Below the pieces are notes generated by a model. It was not told the DNA's origin. It saw only the letters and a list, made by a program, of their open reading frames with translations, and did no database searches. Source: Lunasporangiospora selenospora (lineage: Eukaryota; Mortierellomycota; Mortierellomycetes; Mortierellales; Mortierellaceae). Taken from it: DNA of 10,613 nt. The position numbers and the translations under genes were made by a program. Below, one piece after another: positions 1 to 7,999 of this stretch. The first letter of the stretch is position 1. Each line of letters opens with the position of its first letter. The DNA lies in contig JAABOA010000927.1 of NCBI GenBank assembly GCA_015680635.1, forward strand, positions 1 through 10,613, written 5' to 3'.

Positions 1-22
1 TTTTTTTTTTTTTTTTTTTTTT
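1..22. repeat. poly(T) tract at the window edge
   Basis: This is an uninterrupted run of 22 T at the very start of the window. On the minus strand it is a poly(A) run about 40 nt downstream of the last visible donor site of the leftmost gene, so it probably lies in an intron of that gene. It is one of many long A/T homopolymers in the window. Confidence 0.9.
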
Positions 23-64
23 GCTGCTCGAGTTTGCACCTTGAGCTCAAGCCATTTTTTTTAC

Positions 65-1503
65 CTGGGAAGGGACGAGTGTAAAGGTCATTCCAACACG
101 TAGACCTTCTGTCAGGGGAACTTGAAGAGTTTGCCGAAAGTTGGCGGTTCTCATGGTCACATCCCCGACAGGATCTGTCGTGGGTTTGGGCGTTCCAGGT
201 TCCCACGAGATGACACACTATTGAAAACAGTCGGTTTGTCAGTAATTGTCCGATCGATCATAACCTGAACACTCATTTTCAGGTACAGCTTGAAAGAAAG
301 AGTACTCGTGCAAAACCATCCCCTCCCCCCTATCATTGCATCATACCTGATCCATAAGGTAGATACAGCACTCGTGCTTTTTGCGGAATCGTCTATTCGA
401 TCCTGGGCTCTGGAATGAAGTCTCGATGACAATGACCCAGCTATCAAATTGCTCCAGTTCAAGTTCAAACACATCTGTCCAGCGTGAATCTGGTAAAAGT
501 ACGAGCGGTACAGAGTTGATCTGACTGCCATACATTTGCTCCGCATCGTTAATCGGTCCGCTAGGCCCTGACTTTAACTCGTAGATAGAAGAATCCTTAT
601 CCTCAGCGACCCTAGTGCCTCTAAAAAAGAATTAGTAGTTGTCAACAACATACATCCAAGAGGAAATAATGCTAGTCACTGGAGTGTATACCAACCTTTT
701 CGAGATGGTCTGAGCACTTGATACAAGGGTCCACTTTGACTGTTCCGAGGTTTCAAAGGTTCTCTCCTGGTTGTCATCCCTGCCAATCTTTAACAAGCCA
801 ACGATGTGGGGGATCGGAAGTTGACTCTTGTTTTCGGTCGTGATCACCAAAAGCGGTTTGTCCGAACGTTCATCCCGTTCAATTCTCGAGCCTAGGGTCA
901 AGGAGATCAGGGATTAGGGATTAAGGATGAACGATAAGGTGAACATTGACGAGGCCACCACAAGACTAAAAAAAAAAAAAGTAAGGAAGGAAGAAAAGAG
1001 ATTTACAAATATTCAGGTTGCTGGCAAGGAGCATCTCCATCATATTGCTCATGGCTTGAGTCATTTCAAGGCTTTGCTTCATATTGTTGGCCAGAGTCTA
1101 AGTGGTGAATAACAAAGGTATGCCAAAAGGATCAAAAGGGATGAGGAAATGAAGTAAAGTTCGGATATCTAGTTCTCAATAAACTCTTGACCGAGGAGAG
1201 TTTACCTGATATGCACTCCCAAGATGTCCTTGCATAGTCTGCACACTGTCGGCCAAGTGTGAAACCATTGAGGCCCTATCATAGAGTGGTCCACAATGTT
1301 AGAAAGAGAATGTGGCCAATAATGATAACGCATATTAACTAGCAAAAAAAAGGCATGGTCATGCCAAAAGACCCTTTGGGTCTATTTCTCATTTACATCT
1401 CTGGAGCCAGCCCCGGTGGTCCCGGTGAAGGAGTTGGAGCAACAGGAGTGTCTAAATTGTGGGCAGGTGCATTGGCATCCTGGCTCTTGTGCTCGTTATC
1501 CAT
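65..1503 (-). CDS. unidentified protein, 5' six exons (3' end outside window)
   Basis: I do not recognise this gene. On the minus strand, six exons join in frame: 1503-1397, 1275-1206, 1097-1007, 891-696, 620-347 and 217-65. All five introns have GT-AG ends, and a sixth GT donor follows position 65, so the gene continues off the left edge. About 297 residues are visible. The start MDNEHKSQ at 1503 is the first ATG after an upstream in-frame stop. Residues 1-36 are Pro/Ala-rich. Residues about 37-90 form a Met/Gln/Leu-rich amphipathic helix (NMKQSLEMTQAMSNMMEMLL), possibly a coiled coil. From about residue 91 the protein alternates short hydrophobic strands and charged loops (KPLLVITTENKSQLPIP, VFELELEQFDSWVIVIE, RVGMTFTLVPSQ), which suggests a beta-sandwich or ear-like fold. 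There is no signal peptide or membrane segment. The starts of this gene and TAF6 are 180 bp apart and divergent. Exon joins are inferred; the frame continuity across five joins is the main support. Confidence 0.6.
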
Positions 1504-1683
1504 TTCAGATGGAATGCTCCTACTCAAAGAATGGGTTGGAATGGAGAGAAGCTAATAGGACACGCGAGAAGAGACAGGGGTGGAAACAACATCTTGGCAG
1601 TCACTCAAGGTAGTCAAATGGGCGATCACCACTCTTTTATTCTTTTTTATTGTTCCGCTTGACCAAGCAACCTGAGAGAGACC
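1504..1683. promoter_or_regulatory. divergent intergenic region between the unnamed gene and TAF6
   Basis: Only 180 bp separate the start codons of the minus-strand unnamed gene (1503) and the plus-strand TAF6 (1684), so both promoters and 5' UTRs must share or overlap this stretch. I see no clear TATA box. A T-rich stretch lies at 1633-1651, just upstream of the TAF6 ATG, and is typical of fungal core promoters. The regulatory role is inferred from position only. Confidence 0.55.
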
Positions 1684-4141
1684 ATGAGTACCTTTCCATC
1701 ATCAACCATCAAGGCACGGAGCTCTCCACTACGCCATCCCTTCTTGCCCTGACAACAATCGACGCTGACTCTTAAAAGAGAGGGAAAAAAAATACCACGA
1801 CACTGACTGGATTGCACACGCGTGTTCCTCTTCTTGATCGGATTTCTTTTTAGGACATTGCCGAGTCTGTCGGCATCACCAACCTCAAGGATGAGGTAGC
1901 CATGTCCCTGGCTCAGGATGTCGAATACAGAATCCATGAGATTGTTCAGGAGGCCATGAAGTTTATGCGACATGGCAAGCGCACCAAACTGACTGTTGAT
2001 GACATTAACAATGCCTTGCGTGTGCGCAATGTCGAGGTACTGTCCACCTTCCCATCGTCTTTTGACCTCGCAGGAAAGCGCACTTCAGAGAGAGCGTCTA
2101 TCCAATTAACAGAGTATATCCATTGCCCTCTCTCAGCCCCTCTATGGATTCAATTCGACGGACCCAACACGATTCAAGAAGACCTTGGTCGGAACACCCG
2201 CCACAGGCACCACAGATATCTTTTATGTCGAGGACGAGGAGCTTGACTTTGAAACGATTCTTAGCTCGCCCCTGCCCAAAGTTCCGCTCGACATTTCTTA
2301 TACAGGTTAGCTAAAAAGGACCAATCTGGGGAAAGGAGAGAGATCGAGACTTTTCCACGATATCGGTCTCGATTTTGGGAATCAAGGATGTTTTTCTTTA
2401 CAGGATTATTACTTATGCAGTACCTTGAATTCTCGTTTTCTACTCTGGATCGGTCTGGATGGTATTTACATCTCTATAGCCCATTGGCTTGCTATCGAAG
2501 GCGTTCAACCAGCCATTGTTCAGAACCCAACCCCGATTGACGCCAAAATCGATATTTTCAACAAGCGGATCAAACTCGACCCTGCTGCAACGACCCAACC
2601 TGTTGTCCCTGGTATCAAATCCGTCAGCGGAAATCAAAGCTCACCCACCAATGCCTCTGGTGCTGGTGTGGGTGGTTCCAGTGCTGCTGGAGGTAGTGGA
2701 GCTAGTGGTAGCGGCAGTGGCGGTAACCGTAATGCAGGCAGTGATGGAGCCAATGGAGCCAGTAGCAACGGCAGTGGAGCAGAGATCAAGCCTTTGGTGA
2801 AGCATGTCTTGTCCAAGGAATTGCAGCTCTACTACGAAAGGATCACAAGCGCTGTCTTGAGTTCGGATGAGGTTCTCCGTGCGACGGCAATTAGCAGTTT
2901 GCAGAATGATCCCGGTCTTCACCAACTTCTTCCATATTTTGTTCAGCTTGTTGCTGAAAAGGTAATAGCGACAATATCAATAACACGTGGATTTCTTCCT
3001 AGTATTGTTTTATTCTGGACCGACCTTTTTTTTTTTTCCTTTGGATTGACACCTCTCCTTATCTTAGGTAACACAAAACACACGGAATATGTCAGTACTG
3101 GAATCCATGATGTCGACCGTCAGGGCATTGCTAGACAACGACAACCTGTTTATAGAGCCATATGTAAGCACAGTCTCCCCTCTTGGGGAGTAAAGGGAAC
3201 GGAAAAGAATTGCTCCGCACAGGTTTTATTCCAAAAAAAAAAAAAAAAAAAACTATGCGCTCCATACTCATCCCTAGATTATATTGTATCACTTCTTAGC
3301 TCCATCAACTCATGCCCACCATCTTGACATGTGTGGTTGGAAAGAGACTGGGCGAGACTCCATTCGAGAACCATTGGTCGCTTCGATCGACCGCAACCGA
3401 CATTATTGTTCTCATTTGTCAGAAATATGGCGCCTCTTACCATACACTCCAACCCCGTGTTATTCGGACATTGTTGCGTGCATTCTTGGACCCCGAGAAG
3501 CCTTTGACGACCCATTACGGAGCGATTTTGGCATTGTCGAGGATGGGTGATCAAGTCTTTAAGACATTGGTGGTTCCCAACCTCAAGACCTATAGTCGTG
3601 TGATTGAGCCTGAGCTGTCTTCTTCGGATATGGATGGTCAACAGGGTGGTCTGTTGTTGGATGAGGACATTGTTTTGGATGGCCAGGCCGCAGACGAGTC
3701 AACGACATTGATGAGTCTAAAGAAGAGCGAGGCAACACACTGTTTAGGAGCACTCTTGGTAATTATTTTTTTTCCTTTTCAAGATTGTTATTTGGGTCAG
3801 CCAGGTCACTCCTTGCATGACTTTTTCCTACCTGCATGTTGTGCATGGGAATATGAGTGAAGCTTGCAGATGACTGACATTCGCTTTGTTGGTGCACCTC
3901 TTTGGCGTGCATGCATGCTATTCCCTCTCTCTCTCTCTCTTTTTTTTTTTAGACGGGACTCCGCAACCTGATCAGGAATGAATCAGCCAAGTCAAGGTCA
4001 ATCCCCAACACAACCACTTTCCAAGAAGTGCGAGAACCCCTTGCACAGGCCATTGGTGAGACCTTGGCCAGAGCATTGCTGAAGGATGACGATATGGATC
4101 AGAACGTTGCTGGCATTATCGTTGTAATCGAGTCATGCTAG
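1684..4141 (+). CDS. TAF6: transcription initiation factor TFIID/SAGA subunit 6 (TAF6)
   Basis: TAF6 pairs with TAF9 through its histone fold and is part of TFIID (and SAGA in fungi) in the nucleus. Proposed exons are 1684-1713, 1854-2036, 2137-2305, 2480-2961, 3068-3163, 3300-3758 and 3953-4141, giving about 535 aa. Residues about 8-75 form the histone fold: DIAESVGI, then DVEYRIHEIVQEAMKFM, then GKRTKLTVDDINNALRVRNV. PLYGF and the TAF6-typical LSSPLPKVPLD and AHWLAIEGVQPAI segments follow. Residues about 178-228 are a Gly/Ser/Ala/Asn-rich linker. The C-terminal HEAT domain (about 235-515) includes ELQLYYERIT, DPGLHQLLPYFVQLVAEK, LHQLMPTILTCVVGKRL and HYGAILALSRMGDQVFKTL. Length matches the family (yeast about 516 aa). 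The start gives MSTFPSSTIK followed by DIAESVGI, as expected for fungal TAF6, but requires a GC donor for intron 1. The 3' end is uncertain: a GT donor at 4124 could skip the stop at 4139-4141 and lead to exons further downstream. Confidence 0.88.
1714..1853 (+). other. probable GC-AG intron (TAF6 intron 1)
   Basis: Exon 1 reads MSTFPSSTIK and ends AAG at 1713. The next bases are gcacgg, and the acceptor tttttag ends at 1853, where the frame resumes at DIAESVGI. No GT dinucleotide between the ATG and the in-frame TGA at 1750-1752 can give a phase-0 join; the only early GT (1688) gives the wrong phase. A GC donor is therefore the simplest solution, although only GCA of the usual GCAAGT consensus is present. 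A sequence error or an undetected upstream exon is the alternative. Confidence 0.55.
3233..3252. repeat. poly(A) run inside TAF6 intron 5
   Basis: Twenty consecutive A lie inside the intron spanning 3164-3299. The splice sites gtaagc and cttcttag flank it and the reading frame does not cross it, so it is a simple intronic homopolymer and not a processed insertion. Confidence 0.85.
3920..3950 (+). repeat. CT microsatellite plus T run forming the 3' splice site tract
   Basis: A pure pyrimidine stretch, alternating CT then eleven T, ends directly at the AG that opens TAF6 exon 7 (3953). It serves as an unusually long polypyrimidine tract. Slippage at this repeat would change intron length but not coding sequence. 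Confidence 0.8.
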
Positions 4142-4182
4142 CAAACCTAGGGAAAAAAAATATTCATAGTAGCATCTCTCTA

Positions 4183-4223
<41 letters not shown>

Positions 4224-5025
4224 TATAATTGCCTTTCCTCTCTCACATTGGTAAACATTTGCACACATGTATAAAAGTATGCCCTACCTCCTTTGTTGAT
4301 CGAATCACCTACGCTTACCACCCTCGTGATATGGATCTACCAGATCGTTAACATTGTTAATGGTAATTCTGCTTCCCTAACCTCCGATTTAGCTATGGTG
4401 CCATGTTTGTACTCCTAATCTTGGCATTTAAACCAAAAGGTGGCATGATGAACAAAGTACAGTCGAATGCTCTAGTCCACGAATGTGCTTTGATCCTCTC
4501 TTTAACAGCCTCTCAGTGAATGGAGCCATGTGCAAGCACATCACCATGATTTATGGTACCTTTGACGAGATCAAGCTAGCTGCCCGAGATGAAGGTAACC
4601 ATGGTCCAGACCGAGAAATACGTATCTGAAACGAATGGAGGAATATTACAGGGCTCCAAGGCGATATGAGCGCGCTTCTTGAAGTACCGCGAGAGATTTA
4701 GGGACAACCAGTGGTGGCTATCCCTCTGAAGAATCTCCAAAGAAAGTGGCTCAATTAGCGCACCCCCACCCCCCTCCCCAGAGGCTCTCGTCTTCGTCCT
4801 CAAGTTTTTTCTACAAAGACCCAAGCTCTCCTCGAACTACTAGACACCAGGTCATTGAAACCAAGAAAAAAAAAGGGGACTTCATCGATCTTCTTTTGGG
4901 AGAAATAGAGATTTTACTATACAAAAAGATGGCAATTGAGCAAACTGAACACCTGAAAAAAAAGGCAATTATTTTTGTTGTCTATGTCGCTTGCTAAGGT
5001 AAACCAAGAAAAAAGAGTGTTTTTT
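4142..5025. other. convergent intergenic region with possible extra TAF6 exons
   Basis: This stretch separates the stop of TAF6 (4141) from the stop of BiP (5028). It holds a (TC)n tract with a T run (4189-4224) and several A runs, but no complete gene. Some fragments look exonic. Positions 4442-4519 give GMMNKVQSNALVHECALILS before a stop. An overlapping different frame at about 4509-4593 gives NGAMCKHITMIYGTFDEIKL and ends at a GT donor (4594). A plausible acceptor at 4650 would then continue to a stop at 4699-4701. These could be alternative C-terminal exons of TAF6 reached from the GT donor at 4124, but I could not join them without a weak splice site. Both genes' 3' UTRs and poly(A) sites must also lie here; no canonical AATAAA is obvious. 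Confidence 0.35.
4189..4224. repeat. (TC)n microsatellite followed by a T run
   Basis: About thirteen TC units are followed by ten T, directly after an imperfect pyrimidine stretch that begins near 4174. It lies just downstream of the putative TAF6 stop, in the 3' UTR or a following intron. Confidence 0.85.
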
Positions 5026-7248
5026 TTACAACTCGTCGTGCGAGGGCATCTCCTCAGTAGGAGCAGGGCCAGAGCCGCCCTGGGCACCTTCGTACAACTT
5101 GGAGGTGATGGGGTTGACGATGGCCTCGATCTCCTCCTTCTTCTCATCGAGCTCCTCCTTGGTGGCAGTGGAGCCGGAGGCCTCGAGCCAGCTGATGTGC
5201 TTGGTGACGGCATCGAGGATGGTCTTCTTGTCATCAGCCTCGAGCTTGGAGCCGAGCTGGTTGTCGTCGTTGACCTGACCCTTGATGCTGTACAAGTAGT
5301 TCTCGAGACCGTTCTTGGACTCGATACGCTCCTTGACAACCTGGTCCTCATCAGCGAACTGCTCGGCCTCCTTGATCATGCGCTCAATCTCCTCCTCAGA
5401 GAGACGGCCCTTGTCGTTCTTGATGGTGATAGTCTCAGTCTTGCCAGTGCCCTTGTCCGAGGCAGAGACACGGAGAATACCGTTGGCGTCAATCTCGAAG
5501 GTGACCTCGATCTGGGGAACACCACGGGGAGCAGGGGGGATGTTGGTCAACTCGAACTTGCCGAGCATGTTGTTGTCCTTGGTCATGGAACGCTCACCCT
5601 CAAAGACCTGGATCAAGACGGTGGGCTGGTTGTCGGCGGCGGTCGAGAAGATCTGGGACTTCTTGGTGGGGATACCAGTGTTACGGCCGATCAACTTGGT
5701 CATGACACCTCCGGTGGTCTCGATTCCAAGAGTCAAGGGGTTAACGTCCAAAAGAAGAAGAGAATCGGTCTCAGACTCGCCAGAGAGAACACCACCCTGG
5801 ACAGCGGCACCATAAGCGACAGCCTCATCGGGGTTAATGCCCTTGGAAGCCTTCTTGCCGCCAAAGAAATCCTCAATCAACGAAATAACCTTGGGGATAC
5901 GGGTGGAACCACCGACGAGAACAATATCCTGAATATCACCCTTCTGGAGAGAAGCATCCTTGAGAACCTGCTCGACGGGCTTGATGGTCTTGCGGAAGAG
6001 ATCGTTGTTGAGCTCCTCAAACTTGGCGCGGGACAAGGTCTCGGAGAAGTCGACACCATCATGGAAAGAATCAACCTCGATACGGACAGACATCTGGGAA
6101 GAGAGAGTGCGCTTGGCCTTCTCAGCCTCACGCTTGAGCTTGCCCATGGTCTTGAGGTCAGTGGTGATGTCCTTGCCGTGCTTCTTCTTGTACGACTTGA
6201 CAAAGTAATCAATAACACGCTGGTCAAAGTCCTCACCACCCAAGTGGGTGTCACCGGAAGTGGCCAAGACCTCAAAGACACCATCGTCGATCGAGAGAAG
6301 AGAGACATCGAAAGTACCACCACCGAGATCGTAGACAAGAATAGTGCGCTCGCCTCCCTTCTTATCCAAACCATAGGCGATAGCGGCGGCGGTGGGCTCG
6401 TTGACAATACGGAGAACATTCAAACCGGCAATGACACCGGCATCCTTGGTAGCCTGACGCTGAGCGTCGTTGAAGTAAGCGGGAACAGTGACAACAGCGT
6501 GGGTAACCTTCTTCGAGAGGTAGGCCTCAGCAATCTCCTTCATCTTGCCGAGAATCATGGCCGAGATTTCCTCGGGGCTGAAGGTCTTGTCCTCACCCTT
6601 GACCTTGACCTCGATCACGGGAGCACCACCCTTGGCCTTGACCTTGAAGGGGAAGTGCTTAATGTCCGACTGGACATCCTTATCATCGAAACGACGACCG
6701 ATCAAACGCTTGGCGTCAAAGACGGTGTTCGTGGGGTTGGCAGCGTACTGGTTCTTGGCGGCATCTCCGACAAGACGTTCCTCATCGGTGAAGGCGACGT
6801 ACGAAGGGGTGATACGGTGACCCTGGTCGTTGGCGATGATTTCGACGCGTCCGTTCTTGTAAACACCAACGCAAGAGTAGGTGGTTCCAAGATCTGGAAT
6901 ACAAAAGGAGAAGGGAAAAAAAAAGGGTCGAAGAACAGACGTGTCAATTGGATGGGTGCTCAACTCTTTTGATGCTGTCCTGGCTCCTGCAAGCGCTCTG
7001 ATCTACACGCGATCCTGAGCTTGGAGAGAAATCATGATAATGATAATAAAACGCGAAGCGACTGGGGCGGTCGAATCCTGGATAGGGTAAGAAATAGAGA
7101 GTCGAGTCAAGGAGAGGAGTAACTTACCGATACCGATGACGGTGCCAAAGGACTCGCGAGCCTCGTCGGCCTTGACGGTAGCAAGGGCCGCCAAAGAGAC
7201 GCAAGCCAAGGAACAAAGAGCGACAGCGCTCTTGAAGAACTTGGTCAT
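5026..7248 (-). CDS. KAR2: ER-lumenal Hsp70 chaperone BiP/Kar2 (GRP78)
   Basis: BiP is the ATP-driven Hsp70 of the ER lumen. It drives translocation through Sec61/Sec63, folding and ER-associated degradation, and restrains the UPR sensor Ire1. Two exons (7248-7128 and 6893-5026; intron 234 bp, GT-AG) encode 662 aa, against about 654 in human and 682 in yeast. The signal peptide is about residues 1-27 ([19 protein letters not shown], cleavage probably after VKA). The ATPase domain shows [11 protein letters not shown] at 41-51, the second phosphate loop DLGGGTFD at about 229-236 and VGGSTRIPK at about 367-375. The interdomain linker LLLLDV is at about 419-424. The beta substrate domain and helical lid follow, ending in the retention signal HDEL. 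The intron splits the first phosphate motif, right after VIGI. Apart from the signal peptide, I see only one cysteine (C48). The gene is convergent with TAF6. Codon use is strongly biased, as expected for an abundant protein. Identification is secure. Confidence 0.98.
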
Positions 7249-7334
7249 GATGAAGAGAGTGGGAGGGAAGGGAGAGACGGATGCAGATGCAAGAAGCAGA
7301 TGCAGAGGGAGTGGGGAGAGAGAGGGATGAGGAA

Positions 7335-7375
7335 AGAGAGAGAGAGAGAGAGAAGGAGGAGGAGGAGAGAGATGT
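7335..7375. repeat. AG microsatellite and purine stretch in the BiP leader
   Basis: An AG dinucleotide run is followed by GGA/GAG-rich sequence. On the BiP-coding strand it is a CT-rich tract 90-130 nt upstream of the ATG, the position of pyrimidine-rich leaders in highly expressed fungal genes. Confidence 0.8.
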
Positions 7376-7403
7376 GAAGAGGATGATGATCAGATCGTGG
7401 CGG

Positions 7404-7412
7404 CTTATAAAA
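7404..7412 (-). promoter_or_regulatory. TATA-like element of BiP
   Basis: The minus strand reads TTTTATAAG here, about 160 nt upstream of the BiP ATG. If it is used, transcription would start near 7375-7385, giving a leader of about 130 nt made mostly of the CT-rich tract. The assignment rests on sequence and spacing alone. Confidence 0.45.
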
Positions 7413-7439
7413 CGGATCGCTCGTCCCACGGGAGTATGG

Positions 7440-7463
7440 GAGAGAGTATGTGAGAGAGTATGT
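7440..7463. repeat. 12-bp direct tandem repeat
   Basis: Two exact adjacent copies of GAGAGAGTATGT occur, preceded by a degenerate third copy (GGGAGTATGGGA) and followed by a partial one. The repeat lies about 30-60 bp upstream of the BiP TATA-like site. It could be a transcription factor site array or simple slippage. Confidence 0.75.
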
Positions 7464-7559
7464 GAGAGGCAGAGACACAGAGAGGATAATGGAAGGACAT
7501 GGAGCGACAGAGAATAGAATAGGATTATGAAAGGGGCCCGAGGGAGAGCAGAGAGCTGA

Positions 7560-7641
7560 CACGGCAGCTTCTCATTGGCCGCACCCGCCACAGCAGGCAA
7601 TTTCACGTCCCTGGCCGTGCCACTCCCCCAGAGCCCATTGG
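7560..7641 (-). promoter_or_regulatory. two CCAAT boxes with ERSE-like and UPRE-like motifs
   Basis: On the BiP strand, CCAAT boxes occur at 7641-7637 and 7578-7574. The second is followed after exactly nine bases by CCGTG (7564-7560), close to the metazoan ER stress response element CCAAT-N9-CCACG but differing at two of its last five positions. Between the boxes the same strand reads GACGTGAA (7609-7602), which contains the ACGTG core bound by bZIP UPR factors of the Hac1/XBP1/ATF6 type. The location, about 310-390 bp upstream of the ATG, suits a BiP promoter. Function is inferred. Confidence 0.4.
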
Positions 7642-7652
7642 TACGCGGGGAG

Positions 7653-7683
<31 letters not shown>

Positions 7684-7861
7684 ACGGGAGGCGACCAGGG
7701 CTCTCTTGTGCCCACTCTGCGTTCGACACGTACACTGGACCACTCGCTTTCTTACACGCAGCACCCTCCCATTCCTTCGCTACTCTCTCTCACATAAACT
7801 CGCCGATAACGATCACTTTGTCGCTGGCTCTGGCTCTAGCTCTGGTTCTAGCTATCTCCAG

Positions 7862-7863
<2 letters not shown>

Positions 7864-7893
<30 letters not shown>
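7864..7893. repeat. (TC)n microsatellite
   Basis: An essentially pure TC repeat lies in the distal BiP upstream region, within or just beyond the PAQR 3' UTR. It causes long spurious open frames of alternating Ser and Leu. Confidence 0.85.
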
Positions 7894-7896
<3 letters not shown>

Positions 7897-7999
7897 CTGT
7901 CTCTGTCACTCCCGCTCTCCCTCTCACATGCACTCTCCCTCTCTCTCTCTCTTATTTCTCTCAATCTCACTTCTCGCTCCACATATTAACTCTTATTTT

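Larger units (their letters stand above)
7249..7999 (-). promoter_or_regulatory. BiP 5' UTR and promoter region
   Basis: This 751-bp gap between the BiP start codon and the stop codon of the tandem PAQR gene must carry the BiP promoter and the PAQR 3' UTR. Nearest BiP it is almost pure pyrimidine on the transcribed strand: the (AG)n run at about 7335-7352 and the purine-rich stretch to 7375 read as CT repeats in the likely 5' UTR. Further up come a TATA-like site, a 12-bp tandem repeat, two CCAAT boxes and another CT repeat. Long open frames here are repeat-driven and not genes. Confidence 0.7.

Noticed and set aside
1902-2246. Plus-strand ORF starting at the Met inside the TAF6 histone fold
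   Set aside because: The true frame extends upstream to DIAESVGI and the exon ends at a GT donor at 2037; the rest of this ORF is intron and wrong-frame exon 3.
2634-2925. Minus-strand frames opposite the TAF6 linker (Leu/Pro- and Thr/Ser-rich)
   Set aside because: Mirror images of the Gly/Ser-coding triplets in TAF6; low-complexity shadows.
3233-3252. Poly(A) run as the tail of a retrotransposed sequence
   Set aside because: It sits within an intron with intact splice sites and I see no target-site duplication or inserted coding sequence upstream.
4576-4824. 82-codon minus-strand frame between TAF6 and BiP
   Set aside because: No conserved motifs, contains a Gly run from C-rich DNA and lies in the convergent 3' region.
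4975-6972. 665-codon open frame on the plus strand opposite BiP
   Set aside because: It is codon-aligned antisense to BiP and explained by codon bias; the translation is Leu/Gly/Asp-rich and matches no family.
7124-7735. 203-codon minus-strand frame across the BiP exon 1 and promoter
   Set aside because: Composed of Ser/Leu/Pro from CT repeats and reads BiP exon 1 out of frame.
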